DNA of 64,000 nt, from positions 77,501-141,500 of the forward strand of contig JAAOOA010000367.1 in NCBI GenBank assembly GCA_012861695.1, given 5' to 3'. This stretch comes from Trematomus loennbergii. Its lineage: Eukaryota; Chordata; Actinopteri; Perciformes; Nototheniidae. The stretch's first letter is position 1, and every line of letters starts with the position of its first letter. Positions 36,921-49,334 of the stretch are shown piece after piece. The position numbers and the translations under genes were made by a program. A model generated the notes under the pieces. The model ran no database searches. It was given only the letters and a program-made list of their open reading frames with translations, and was not told the origin of the DNA.

Positions 36921-37465
36921 AACAGCATCTGTCAATCATACATTGGAGCAATTGACTCCAAACTGTGAGAAGTGGACTCACGTTGTAAAGTCCTAAAGGC
37001 CTGATTTAGTTTTCACAGATCCAGAACTCTGCTGTAAAGACATGTCGACTCCCTAATTGTTCACTATTGTTTTCTTTTCTTATGTTTTGTTTTTCATTTA
37101 TGTCTTTCTTATCTGTGTTTTTTGTGTCGTCATGTGTATATTACTGAAAAGAACTATGAACAGATTTATCTCATTCATGTAAAGATGCAATGTTTGACAA
37201 TAAATGCCAATAAAAAGTAAAGGGTTAGGAAAACATGGTGCTTCCGCTTGTAGTAAGTACAAATAATCTGCCAATCGAACAAGTGGAATTGTGCCTGGTA
37301 AGACTTCTCAAAATAAAATGGATATTTTGACAAATGAGGTTTTGTAATCAGCTGGAAAACTTATTTTGAACTATGTTTTACCAGGATCAGTAAATGTCGT
37401 GTTACAAAATAAGCCACACATATCTGTTTTCTGATGTTAGTTGGTGATTTTCCAATAAAATGAGA

Positions 37466-38019
37466 GAACATTATCCATATTCTACAAATAACACAGCTTA
37501 AAAACGTGTTTCATCAGAATCCAGCTCGAAATAAGATGTTTTCAAGAGTCTGATTTAACAAGATGATGCATTGTCTAAAAACACATCTCACTGCATCATG
37601 TCTTTTATTTATATCAAATGTAAAGACCTATTCTGACTAGAAATTAGACAAATATACTTGGCAAGAATTTGCAGTGTGTAAATGACTCCAAGGCTGTAAA
37701 GAGCTGTGTGTTTACGGCAGTTTTTATGTTATTGGGGCTGTGGAGGATGAGCTAAAAGTTAAAAAAACGTCTTCAGTTCCAGGAAAAGGCGCATAATGAA
37801 ACCTGCTGCGACCCTTTGTTTCGGGGTGAGTCCTGATCAGAGGATCCGTGCTCAGCCTGGTGGGCGTTTCCCTTCAAATGTTAATCCAAGATCATTATTT
37901 TTAATTGGCTGTATCATAAAATACCATCACACTCCATGTCATGTGGCATTCTGTGACCCGGTATTAAAAATATCACAAGGCCGAAGATGAAGAGGAGAAA
38001 CTGAAGGATCCCAGCACCA
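37466..38019. other. Unique stretch, no gene seen
   Basis: No supported feature. Confidence 0.5.
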
Positions 38020-39628
38020 GGACTCTTTAAAGTAGAAACACTACATACTGTTATACACCTGCACATCAGCAGGAGAGGACTCTTTAAAGTAGAGACACTA
38101 CATACTGATATACACCTGAACATCAGCAGGAGAGGACTCTTTAAAGTAGAGACACTACATACTGATATACACCTGAACATCATCAGGAGAGGACTCTTTA
38201 AAGTAGAGACACTACATACTGATATACACCTGAACATCAGCAGGAGAGGACTCTTTAAAGTAGAGACACTACATACTGATATACACCTGAACATCAGCAG
38301 GAGAGGACTCTTTAAAGTAGAGACACATACTGATATACACCTGAACATCAGCAGGAGAGGACTCTTTAAAGTAGAGACACTACATACTGATATACACCTG
38401 AACATCAGCAGGAGAGGACTCTTTAAAGCAGAGACACTACATACTGATATACACCTGAACATCAGCAGGAGAGGACTCTTTAAAGCAGAGACACTACATA
38501 CTGATATACACCTGAACATCAGCAGGAGAGGACTCTTTAAAGTAGAGACACTACATACTGATATACACCTGAACATCAGCAGGAGAGGACTCTTTAAAGT
38601 AGAGACACTACATACTGATATACACCTGAACATCAGCAGGAGAGGACTCTTTAAAGCAGAGACAGTATATACTGATATACACATGAACATCAGCAGGAGA
38701 GGACTCTTTAAAGTAGAGACACTACATACTGATATACACCTGAACATCAGCAGGAAAGGACTCTTTAAAGTAGAGACACTACTTACTGGTATACACCTGA
38801 ACATCAGCAGGAGAGGACTCTTTAAAGTAGAGACACCACATACTGATATACACCTGAACATCAGCAGGAGAGGACTCTTTAAAGTAGAGACACTACATAC
38901 TGATATACACCTGAACATCAGCAGGAGAGGACTCTTTAAGCAGAGACACTACATACTGATATACACCTGAACATCAGCAGGAGAGGACTCTTTAAAGTAG
39001 AGACACTACTTACTGATATACACCTGAACATCAGCAGGAGAGGACTCTTTAAAGTAGAGACACTACATACTGATATACACCTGCACATCAGCAGGAGAGG
39101 ACTCTTTAAAGCAGAGACACTACATACAGATATACACCTGAACATCAGCAGGAGAGGACTCTTTAAAGCAGAGACACTACATACTGATATACACCTGAAC
39201 ATCAGCAGGAGAGGACTCTTTAAAGTAGAAACAATACATACTGATATACACCTGAACATCAGCAGGAGAGGACTCTTTAAAGTAGAAACACTACATACTG
39301 AGATACACCTGAACATCAGCAGGAGAGGACTCTTTAAAGCAGAGACACTACATACAGATATACACCTGAACATCAGCAGGAGAGGACTCTTTAAAGCAGA
39401 GACACTACATACTGATATACACCTGAACATCAGCAGGAGAGGACTCTTCAAAGTAGAGACACTACATATTGATATACACCTGAACATCAGCAGGAGAGGA
39501 CTCTTTAAAGTAGAGACACTACTTACTGATATACACCTGCACATCAGCAGGAGAGGACTCTTTAAAGTAGAGACACTACATACTGATATACACCTGAACA
39601 TCAGCAGGAGAGGACTCTTTAAAGTAGA
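38020..39628 (-). repeat. 57-bp minisatellite, about 28 copies (locus 2, inverted)
   Basis: Reverse complement of the unit at 30250-30745, reading GACTCTTTAAAGTAGAGACA on the plus strand. Variant blocks (AAAGCAGAGAC, CATACAGATATAC, CTACTTACTG) recur at intervals, which shows multi-unit amplification. The 334- and 221-codon open frames here are repeat artefacts; a 1-bp loss near 38937 separates them. Confidence 0.97.
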
Positions 39629-39665
39629 GACACCACATCACTCTTTAGAGTCCCCTGGTCTCCGT
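39629..39665 (+). repeat. Single 38-bp-family monomer at the end of the 57-bp array
   Basis: CATCACTCTTTAGAGTCCCC then TGGTCTCC matches the 38-bp unit of 28783-29263 and directly follows the last 57-bp unit. Confidence 0.85.
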
Positions 39666-40360
39666 TGTGTTTTGTTTATTGGGATCTTCAGCTTTTATTT
39701 GGACTCATCTGAGCACTACATGTACACAAATGAAGATGTAGCGTCCAGACTGTTCCTCAATAGCAGATCATTGATGTTGTTTCTTTGTTAAATACCCAGA
39801 GAATAAAACTGAAGCCTCACAAACTGAATCTGCGTTGGTTTCTGTTCCAGAGATAATTCATTTCCTCTGACGGCACATCTTCATCCCGTCGTTCAGGTGT
39901 GTCTGGCCTCGTAGTAAAAAGCTTTTTTTATGCGCTCAAGGCCGGATGAGATGGAATAAATAGTGCTCTTTTGTTGTGTCCTCATCACACTCTGCAGGAG
40001 CGGCTGATATTCAGCTGATGGTATCTGTGTTATTACCGCTGCTGGATAAACACCCCGATCCCATTCACTGAGCGTCTGTTTCCCAGCTTTATGATGGGAG
40101 GAAACATTTGTGATGTGTATCTGCTGTATAGAGAAAATGTGCATTAGACGTTCTGCAAAAGGCGTCCAGTTCAATGTCAGCCCATAAAGTGGGAAAACAT
40201 GCACATTACAGACACACTTGGCAGGAGTGATGGGCAATATTCAGTATATTATGATCCTCAACAACAACTCTGCAGTATCAAGTATCTCCTTTGGAGTTTT
40301 TACACCACCACCATACCATTCTCTTCCTATGTTGATACTGTATACTGTAAAGAACATTCA
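39666..40360. other. Unique stretch, no gene seen
   Basis: No supported feature. Confidence 0.5.
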
Positions 40361-40368
40361 TTGATGCA

Positions 40369-40634
40369 CAGTGGCGATTCTATAGTCTGTGCCCCCCCCC
40401 CCCCCCCCCCGGAGCGGAGCAAGGCAACATAACTTAAGATAAGAAGCAGCATTTTACGGCGCGCTATATGGGGCCGCCTTGAGGGGGTTTCCCGACATGT
40501 CGTTGCAGTAAATTAAAGGGTGTTTCATGTTGTAGTTGCTGTGGACCTTCTTAATCGACCTTCTTTTGGGGCCCCCTTCTGGTCCGGGGCCCCAAGCAGT
40601 TGCCTGCCTTGCCTGTTCGAAAGGTGCGCCCCTG
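40369..40634. mobile_element. 266-bp hAT MITE with perfect 8-bp target duplication
   Basis: The element starts CAGTGGCG and ends CGCCCCTG, the hAT-type CAG...CTG terminus. TTGATGCA lies immediately on both sides (40361-40368 and 40635-40642). It contains a run of 19 C at 40392-40410. No coding capacity; mobilised in trans. Confidence 0.92.
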
Positions 40635-40735
40635 TTGATGCACCAGGTACTTTAAAGTTAGGTTAACAACTTGTTCTGTGTATTTTAAAGCTGGATAAAT
40701 GTCGAATTTGACAGAAGAAATTCTGCATATCTTAA

Positions 40736-41217
40736 AGGGGACCTATCATGCAAAATGCACTTTTGTACGTCTTTTCTACATGAATATGTGTCCCCGGTGT
40801 TCCAGGGAACTCACCAAGTGTCAGAAAACACAACCCTCTCTATTTTCCTCCATACCCAAATCTCTAAAAAAGGGGCTGCAACGGATCTGAAAACTGATCC
40901 AGATTTGAACACTGTCCTGACGTCAGGACGGTGGCGCTACGGCTATTGGGCCAACTCCACCAATCAGGAGGAGACAGCCACGGCCATTGCCGTTCGAAAG
41001 CGCTGGAGACGCTGTAGTACATATGCCAGGCCAGTAGATGGTGCTGTTCTCACTGAATCTGCCCTTGCAAAAACAGAGCTAACATTTTCAATTGAGCAAA
41101 ATGAGGCATGGCTAAAATGCATGATCTGTTGGTATTTTGAAAAAAAAAAGTATAAATATGCCTTATATAGGTATGGTCCTACACTATATTATTCAAATAT
41201 AGCATGATAGGTCCACT
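40736..41217 (+). mobile_element. 482-bp TTAA MITE
   Basis: The left AGGGGACCTATCATGC and right GCATGATAGGTCCACT are inverted repeats with one mismatch. TTAA at 40732-40735 and 41218-41221. The body includes GGCTATTGGGCCAACTCCAC and CCAATCAGGAGGAGAC. Open frames inside are not conserved as protein. piggyBac-like or Kolobok-like. Confidence 0.9.
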
Positions 41218-41439
41218 TTAAAGAACGAGACAGGAGACTTGGAGGAGGATTTTGGTGATCGACGTGTTTTCCTCAAAAAACACCATGATACATTTTCTCT
41301 GCTTTGGTGAAACAGTAGATTTCCCCTCATCTCCCCTCTGACTCTATGAATACAACCCTTTTTAATGTACGAGAACTTTCCATTAAGACATGCGGTATCA
41401 AATGAATATCTTGTTTTTAATTGGTTAATAACTGTAGCT

Positions 41440-41494
41440 ATATAAGGGTTGTATAAAAGACATCAGAAAGTACATTTTGCATATTAGGGGACCT
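41440..41494 (-). mobile_element. Partial TTAA MITE end
   Basis: On the minus strand it reads TTAA, AGGTCCCCTAATATGC, then AAAATGTACTTTCTGATGTC, matching the MITE left-end family. The rest of the element was not delimited. Confidence 0.6.
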
Positions 41495-42227
41495 TTAAAT
41501 CTTCTTCTTCAACATATTCCCACTGTTCCTCTACCTATTTGAAATGTTTCTGTATGTCTTCTATCTAACAAAGGTATCTTCCTCATCTCCCCCCTCCTGA
41601 CTTTATGAATACGACCCCCTCCTCTGCAACATGGAGCAGAGTAATGGTCGCTTTACTTCTATAAAGGTAATTTCTTTGTTTAAAATATAGTCTACGCTGC
41701 ATTTGGTTCTAACCTGCTCTGCTGAACCCTTACACAACACAAGCATGCTACTGCTACTCACTTTGTGTCATTGCACTTTGAATATAACAATGAAAAGGTG
41801 CCATAAAAAGACAAGCAACAATATCATTATATTTAAATGTATTTCATATATTTGTATCTGTAAATATCCATTAAAGTGTACACATATTGTGGACATACTT
41901 CCAGCCCCAACATCTTTCAATCTACTTCTTCAACGTATTCCCTCTGTTCCTCTGTACCTATTTGACTCGTTTCTGTACTCCTTGCCATATATTGCCTCTA
42001 ACAAAGACCAGCTCTCCTATATCTCTCCTCCAGTGAAACATTAGATCTCTCCTCATCTCCCCCCCTGACTCCATGAATACGACCCCCTCCTCTGCAACAT
42101 GGAGCAGGAGGAGCAGAGCAATGTTCTCTTTACTTTACTTTCTGCTCCCGACAGAAGAAGCCATTTGAAGCGTTGTGTCTTGAAGAGGCAGTTCAAACAG
42201 TGTCGTCCGTGGCCTGGTGTTTGCTCT
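41495..42227. other. Low-interest stretch with internal similarity
   Basis: The phrase CTCCTCTGCAACATGGAGCA occurs near 41619 and 42087, and similar CTTCAAC/TATTCCC text appears twice, so a degenerate ~465-bp duplication is likely. No gene. Confidence 0.45.
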
Positions 42228-42326
42228 CTGCTTCCTCCCCCCCCCTCACCCCCCTCACCTCCTCTCCCCCCCCCCCCCCCCCCCCCCCCTCACCTCCTCT
42301 CCCTCCCCCTCACCTCCTCTCCCCGG
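42228..42326. repeat. C-rich tract with (CTCACCTCCTCTCCC) repeats and a 24-base C run
   Basis: Pyrimidine-only block including 24 consecutive C at 42266-42289. Length may be uncertain in the assembly. Confidence 0.9.
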
Positions 42327-42824
42327 ACATAAAGGGAGAGATTTACTCCAGCTTATCTATAAAGGGCCAGGATGAGCCTCAGCCACTGAGCAAAACAATT
42401 ACTCACAGCTGCTCCTCGCTATCTGCTGACGCCAACATTCAGACGGAGACCAACAAACATACGCACAATAAAGAAGAAGAAGTCTTCCCGAGCGCTAATC
42501 ACTTCGTCCTACTGACACCAGGTCGCTCAATGTCACAATTATTTCATTGTTACCGTAGCCAGAGCAGTGTTTTGCATTTAGAAATGTCTTTGTTGGTCGT
42601 GGAGGAGAATCTAGAAAGAAGTGGGAGCTGCCAGACATATTTAAAATTCATCAAAACCAAAAATGTCCAGTGGTTCTATTTTAAGCCAACAAAAGTCTGT
42701 GTAGTGTGATGCAGAGTTTGTCATTGCAAACACATTATCGCAATTAAAATTACTTCATAACTCGAACCAATTAAGAAAAGCTGATTTCAAAACGCTCATT
42801 TCAAAAAACGTTTTTTCCGCAGCG
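42327..42824. other. Unique stretch, no gene seen
   Basis: An open frame spans the C-rich tract and this region but has proline-rich low complexity and no recognised domain. Confidence 0.45.
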
Positions 42825-43409
42825 GGATCGTCCCCTGTATCAGAACCAATGAGACGTGTTCTGGAAGTAACATGGTCTGTGTTTACATTAGCATCGCTAA
42901 CACTCAGAGCTAACCTGTACTGGAGAGAGGCTGTGGCTCAGTGGATAATGTGCTGGTCTTCAAATCAAGGGATAGCAAGTTCGAGTCCAACTGCAGTCAG
43001 CATGTCGTTGTGTCCCTGAGACACTTCACCCCAAGTTGCTCCTGTGGGGATTGTCCTCAGTATTGAGTATGTAAATCGCTTTGGATAAAAGCGTCTAACA
43101 AGTGACATGTAATGTACTGGAGAGAGTATGTGTGAAGAAGCAGGAAATCAAAAGGAACTCACCTTGTGGTAAACCTGAGAGAGAGAAAGAGTTTGAGCTC
43201 CATACTGTTTCAGAGAGAATCCAGCAGCAGCTCGGTTAGATTTAAAGGGGCAGACCCAGAATCAGCACATTAGTAGCAGGGCTGAAATAGAGGGGTTTGA
43301 GGCTAGAATGGGTGATCTGTTTGGTATTTTGAGCAAAACACTTCAGAGACATGTTTGTATAGATATGGCCCTGTAATATATTGTTCAAATATAGCATAAT
43401 AGGTGAGCT
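42825..43409 (+). mobile_element. TTAA MITE right part, host of a SINE
   Basis: The right end ATAGCATAATAGGTGAGCT is followed by TTAA (43410-43413). GGTATTTTGAGCAAAACACT and AATATATTGTTCAAATATAG parallel the end of the element at 41217. The left terminus was not found, so the left boundary is approximate. Confidence 0.55.
42930..43112 (+). mobile_element. tRNA-derived SINE with perfect 14-bp target duplication
   Basis: Head TGGCTCAGTGG (A box), AGTTCGAGTCC (B box), body GCTCCTGTGGGGATTGTCC, tail GGATAAAAGCGTCTAACAAG then ACATGTAA. TGTACTGGAGAGAG flanks both sides (42916-42929 and 43113-43126). The intact duplication and A/B boxes make this the youngest-looking SINE in the window. Confidence 0.93.
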
Positions 43410-43413
43410 TTAA

Positions 43414-44019
43414 TCATCTTAATTGGACCCATTTGTCATAACATCTACCACAACACAACTTTCCTTTAACACACTCCATCGTATCTTAACTGGGCCTCTC
43501 AGAGTATTATCTGAAACTGGGGAAGTACATGGAACTGGTTCTGGAAGTTAATGGTGGATATATCACGTGTTTCACTTGTTGAGTGTATTTCAGTGTGTGG
43601 TTCTCCGTCAGAGCTCCTTCCCTCCGGACTCGCCATGTGACGAGCAGCGACAGGCGCCCGTAATGCAGAAATAATCTGCTAATCTCGCTGTAATTAAACA
43701 GATGGAATGAGGTCTTTACTGCTCGCCTCAAAATAAGCCTTAAGTTTCCCGAGCGCAGACAAGATGTGCTTTAGGAACCTCAGAGGAGGAGGAATCTCAA
43801 CCTGTAATCTGCCGCTCACAATAAACACAGCACTATATTACTGAGAGGCCTTTTTACTTTAAGCAAATTCAAGTGTAGAAAGCATTCATGCATTTTGATT
43901 CACTCAGATTGAGAGTTGAAATCCATTGCGTTGAAATACTGTCAAAGCACTATAAACACTTTTCTTTTTGCCGCTGCTTTTAATTGAACTTCTCACATCT
44001 CACACTGCTCTGTAACTTT
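43414..44019. other. Unique stretch, possible conserved non-coding DNA
   Basis: About 43600-43820 is unique with GTAATTAAACAG and CGCTGTAATTAA-type motifs. No coding signal. Confidence 0.4.
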
Positions 44020-44176
44020 AATGTGCCCGTGTTATTCATGTTTTATTATCTTTGCTTTTTAATGTGTATAATATGCTTCTGCTGCACTATTTCCTTATGC
44101 TCTTAATGTCTTTGATTTTTGTAAAGCACTTTGAATTACCTGGTGTTTAAAAGGTGCTGTATACATAAACTTGCTT
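44020..44176 (+). mobile_element. L2-like LINE 3' tail
   Basis: TAAAGCACTTTGAATTACCT, GGTGCTGTATACATAAACTT then GCTTAT, a standard fish L2 end. 5'-truncated. Confidence 0.7.
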
Positions 44177-46374
44177 ATAGCCTTGTTTTTTTCAGTAAAC
44201 CAGGAACCTTATCTGTGTTTGGACTAAAGGAAGTCTGAATTCAGTGTCTGAGCTTTAGTTTAATTCTCAGCTCTTGTGGAGGTTTAGGAAAGTGATTTTG
44301 AACCACTTGGGAAATTGTCCAAATTGCTGTGGAGGCAATCAAATGTAAAACACAAGATGTATGACTGATGAAAGTCGTTTTTAAATCGGGTTTAAATTGT
44401 TTAAATAGCATGTTGACAAACCGTTTTTAGCCAATTGTGTCTTTCTTTAGATTCACAATATTCTTTTTTTAACATTATTGAAGTATTCTGTCCAAAGGAG
44501 GCTCTGTGGACTTTATATTCTGCGTCTGCAAACACCATGCAGAGGACCTGAGCCACTTTTACAGAGGGTTCATCCTTTCTTAGTGTTTGCAAATGATATG
44601 ACTTCCATTTCAGAAAACGCCACCATTTGCAGAGTTGGAAAGCTGTAGTCGCTCCTCATCCATATTTCCGCTGATATTTACGTAAGAATAGAAAATAATC
44701 TGCCAGCTGGGGTTTGTTTTTCCTCGCCACACAAAAAAGGTTGATTCAAATGCTTGCGTGCGTTGCCTCTGGATATTCATGTGACTGTCTGTGGGGTTGT
44801 TGTGTTGTTCACACTGTGTAGATTATCACGCTGTCAGATGATATGCTGTATTTAGAAAAAGTATAACAAATCCAACAAGAAACACAAGAAACTAAACTTA
44901 ATGAAGAAGAAGAAAGTCTCACTTACACCAGGTTCAGTTTTTGATAACATGTTGACAGTGTGGTTTAATTATAGACTGTAGGATAATAACGATGATTAAG
45001 ACTCCTTATTTTACTCTCAAAATACTCATTTTAAATGGATCCATCTCAAATCTAATTAAATGTGTTTCCAATTCGTTTTTTTGCTTAACACGTTAGAAAG
45101 AAAATTCCCTCTTGAAGCAAATATACACGATATTAAAACTCTTCATGGATAGTCAGAAAAGAACAGGTTTTATCAGCAAAATGCACCCAAAAAAGGTATT
45201 TCTGTCCCTGTTGACTGATATTGTTATACATAGGGATTTATCAATGTTTAAACAGCATTTTATTCTAAGGTAGTTTAATGACTTTGTATGAAATTTGCTA
45301 ATTTAGCCTAGCATATTTAAAAAAAAAAGTATTGTATTTGTTTGAAAAGATTGACAAGCCGTGTAAGAGTGTCAAACTGAAAATAAAAAATACCTTCAAC
45401 AAATCCAAAAAAGAGATTTGCTCAGTTTGTGTTTGGGGGGGTCGGACCAAAACGCTTCCTCTGTTGGGTTGAATTAATGAAGTTTCTGCAGAAATCTGAG
45501 TCAGAGTTCCCTGAGGTTCAGAACAAGGACGTCACCTCTAAGCGTGAGGTTTAGTTCACAGGTTTTAACCCGGGGTCGAAGTTAGGGTTCCTCAGGAAGA
45601 GAGTCTGTTTCTGCAGAGCACAGCACTTCTTTTATTCTCTTTCTTTTATATTCAGCTATTTCTCCAGCGACTGAAGAGAAACCGCTGATTGCACTGAAGC
45701 GGCACCAACCAGCTAACATCAGACACTCTTTATTCTAGTTCGATCAAATATGTTTTGACAAGAAATGTATGGTTCAACATTTTCATTTGTGGATGTTATT
45801 TAGAGCAAATAATTATGAAATGTCTTTTCATACTCAAAAAGCATAAGGTGGAGGACTTTATTAGAACATTGAAATCACACAAATCTAAATCATGTCTCCA
45901 GAGTATAATCAAGATTATATATATAAAATAAATAGACACCATTCCAACTCACTGTGTCACATACACATATAAGATGCATGTTACATTTCAAGTGTTAGAA
46001 GTTGATTTTTGCAGAAAGAAATGTCTCTAAACCCTTTTTGATTCACAAATATCCAACAAATCTGAACAAAAAAGTCCTGTTAAGCCCTTAATTGTAAAAA
46101 TTGACAATATGGAGAATTGCATTTTGTCCCCAAAGGAAGACATGTCCCCACTACGTGACACTGTAAACCGTTTAGTCCCAACAATGTCGGTAATACAAAC
46201 ACACGCACAGTCATTTTGCAAACCCTTTAGAGGTCTTAACATTGACTTACATTCATTTCCTTGAGCCTTACCAGCGCCCCAAACTTAAGCCCAAGTTTTC
46301 CCCACTCTTACTGACTTTGTGGGGACCTTAGTGGCTCTCTCTTTATAGTGTATTCATGTTTATAATACTTTCTA
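44177..46374. other. Long AT-rich unique stretch, no gene seen
   Basis: No repeats or coding regions recognised. Confidence 0.5.
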
Positions 46375-46600
46375 TAGTGTCTAAAATGTAGCGTCTACTA
46401 CCTGAATAGTGTATTTAGTATCTATACTACCGTTCATATTATATATAAGTCAGATGCATGTTGTTGTCCAGTGCAATGACAAAGTTGATTCTAATATTAT
46501 TCAACCTAAAAGGAAGGCCCCACATTTTGACTGTATAAAAAAAGGTTAGGTCCCCACAACATCTGTAAAACATTTTCCCCACACACACACGCTGTAAATA
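46375..46600 (+). repeat. Dispersed repeat, copy 1 of an inverted pair
   Basis: Contains CAACATGTGG-like and GGTTAGGTCCCCACAACATC text. Matches the reverse complement of 49335-49585 (GATGTTGTGGGGACCTAACC; GTCATTGCACAG against CTGGACAACAAC-like context) at moderate identity. Confidence 0.6.
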
Positions 46601-47369
46601 CTTTTCACGGTTGTCTAAAAGTGCAGCAACTTGTATCAAACTTTTATGATTCACAGAAGTTTAGGAGTCAGTGTAAAACCTGATTAACAAAATGTAAGGA
46701 TGTTCAACAAAAGAAAACATAGTTTGCACATGTGTAATCTTTTATTTATCCAACCCAATGGGGACTGATTTACGACTCTAAGAAGCGCCATAAATAACAG
46801 AGAAACCATGAAAATATGTAAAAAATACACTCGACATTTCCTGTCAACTTATGATGAGCAAAGACGTTGACAGCTTCCCTGATTTCTATCTCCGTAGTTT
46901 CATAGCCAAAGTTTCTATTTGTATCTGAATTCTGTCTATTTTTATCCACATGTCACTCATTGAGTATTTCAGTCTCCATTCTCTTGTCTGTTTGTTCCCT
47001 GAAGATCCAGCTGGACACAAAGAAAGAAACTTAAAATCTTTAGTTTGAGTCAAATACTGGGTGAGCTTGATGGAATGGGAAATGTAATTTAAAACATGGA
47101 TACTGGTAGTAGTAGTAGTACGAGTAAAATGGAAAGCATTGAACAGGGATTTGAAGCTAAAAACTGATTGAGTGAAATGGATGATCTAAATAGTAACGAT
47201 GGTAAGAGCTGCACAGACTCTGTACATTTTGAGAAAAGGACATGATGCAGTTTTTCTGACCATGCATTGGTTCATTTCATTAATAACATGACTTTTTGCA
47301 GAAAATTCTAGATAAATCTGTTGTTTTTTAACCTTTTTCCGCTCCATTGGCCTGCGTCCACATCAAGTC
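46601..47369. other. Unique stretch, no gene seen
   Basis: Includes a short (AGT)n run at about 47107-47122. Confidence 0.5.
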
Positions 47370-47860
47370 TCTTTCTATGGATTTTCTGACAGATGAGGCG
47401 CATCAATTAAGACAAACACAAAATGTTATTTATAACTTCATTAGTTTCCAAAACTATCATAAAATGTTGCTTTTTCCGCTGTTTGGAATCTACAATATAC
47501 AACATGTGTTCAGTGAGTGTATTTGACCTTCAGTTTTTAGTAATCACAAAGATTGTGTCTCGTTTCACCTAAAATATATGAGTTTCTTCCCCAGTACAGA
47601 GGCTGCGTCCTAAATAATCATTCTGACCTGTTGATGAGTCGCTGTGTTTGGTTGTGTAGTTCTCTGAGCCTTTATGTTATATATTTCATTTTTGTTTGAT
47701 CTTTCAATAAAAACGTAGATGAATTATTTATATGTTTTCTTTGGATCTGGACAGATTAGGCGCATCGAGTAAGACAACAAAATAAATAGCATTTTGACAT
47801 TCTCAACTATCTTCAAAATGTTGTCAGTTGTTTAGTAATTACAAAGACTATGTCACATTT
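47370..47860. repeat. Degenerate ~365-bp tandem duplication
   Basis: GACAGATGAGGCGCATCAAT at about 47390 is echoed by GACAGATTAGGCGCATCGAG at about 47750. Downstream TTTAGTAATCACAAAGATTG is echoed by TTTAGTAATTACAAAGACTA. Confidence 0.65.
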
Positions 47861-49334
47861 CAGCAATAAATGGTTAGTTTTTTGTTCTCTATAATCTGTA
47901 TATTGGTTCCTATGCACACAGCTGTTGCATGTTGCATGATGTAAACGCAGGCCATTCAAAATGTACAAAATGTAGGCATTTCTCACATTTTGGAGCGTTT
48001 TCAATGTGAAATGAAGATGTTTTGCACAGTGTGAGATGTGAGAGTCGCTTGGCAGGAAACAAGGTGGAACCAAACAGTGAGGGGTCCCCTTCACATGCTC
48101 CACAGCCATTTGATGCATTGTTAATATAAAATCATTGATTGGTCCGGCTCAGTTTCCTGGAAACATCAGCGAGTCCCTGCAGTGCCAGAACTAATGCAGG
48201 ACAGATGTGGGATAAAGGCGTGGCGAGGGGGTAATGACAGCGGATAATTCCTCTCTGTGAAATCCACAAAGAAAGAGGCGACGGATTTGTGGATTTTTTT
48301 ATGTTTCTCTCTGCGTGACACGAGTAAGCCAGCCTGTGAGAGGAAGGACAGATACGAGCGCAGTCAGAATCTCACTATCTAAATCTGAAAAGTAGCTGAT
48401 AAAAGCAGCCCCCTCTCTGGCGCTAAATGAAGCCTTTGAACCTCTCCACAGAAATGGAAGCTGAACGCTGGAAACAAGCTACCTTCCCGGGAATTCAGAT
48501 GAAAATAAAAAGGAGCTGGCCATCGTCAACAGGCGCATTCATGGGAGGACAATAGCTCTCTGATCAGAACAATGATTATGGCTCCCTGTCATTGGCAGCC
48601 CACTTTCTCCATTCCTATCATTTTAATTAATTCTGTGATATTTCCAAAGTCGGGGCTGTATAGACCTCTAATGAGAAAGCTCATCAGGGACGCACAGCCG
48701 GGCAATTTGTGAGCGGCTGGCATGATCCAAGACCCAATTACTGCCTTTTCTTCCTGATGCACCGCAGTGTCCATAACCAAAAACATTTATTTGAGTCTTT
48801 TTATTATCATGTGACAGGAACTGCTGAGTGTTTTGTACAGTGTTAATATTTCCTCATGTCTTTTCCCTTATTAATGAAACCTCTTAGAGAAGTAAATCAG
48901 TCTTCATTTGGTGAATAAAGATTAAAAAATGTGTTTTTTAAATTGCTGATAATTTTTTTAGCCATGGTTGTGTACTTATTCTTTCTTTATTTTTATTCTT
49001 TTACTATTGCGTGGTTTTCTTCCTGATATTGAATAAGTTACAGTACCTTACTCTTTATTATTGCATGCCTTGTGTTAACCTGCTATGGCACTTATACTGT
49101 ACAAAACTCTTCCGGGATTAATTAATCAATTCTGATCAAAGATAAAAGATAACACATGTTTGCCAAAAATGTAGACCCTGGAAGAAAAACAAAACAATTG
49201 CACACAAAGTCGGTGTTCATTGCACATCCTCACATTGTGTCAATCACGTTGTAAACCTATTATACAAATATTGTGCATCATTTTCAACACAATCACATTT
49301 CTGCGGTTCATTTTTTAGCCGTGAAAAGTCTTTA
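47861..49334. other. Unique stretch, no gene seen; possible conserved non-coding DNA
   Basis: About 48130-48780 is non-repetitive with GGGGTAATGACAGCGG and TTTTAATTAATTCTG motifs. The remainder is AT-rich. Confidence 0.4.

Larger units (their letters stand above)
35578..37465. repeat. Tandem duplication (~530 bp) broken by separate insertions
   Basis: Copy A starts GCTGCTCAAAGATCCAGTAA (about 35581) and includes GTGGAATTGTGCCTGGTAAG and AATCAGCTGGAAAACG. Copy B restarts at 36113 with the same words, breaks at about 36155 and resumes at about 37230. Copy A has its own insertion at about 35703-35960. Removing both inserts restores two aligned copies. Confidence 0.75.

Noticed and set aside
37914..39601. 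334- and 221-codon minus frames with a 19-residue repeat
   Set aside because: Product of the 57-bp tandem repeat (19 codons). No start context, no domain, and the same unit at 30250 is in a different setting.
40755..41207. 150-codon plus-strand open frame
   Set aside because: It lies wholly inside a TTAA MITE whose relatives do not keep the frame.
42099..42709. Proline-rich open frames across a C-rich tract
   Set aside because: Driven by the poly-C/CTCACC low-complexity tract; no conserved part on either side.
42930..43112. A functional tRNA gene
   Set aside because: A and B boxes are present, but the sequence continues into a SINE body and tail and has a target duplication; the cloverleaf is not maintained.
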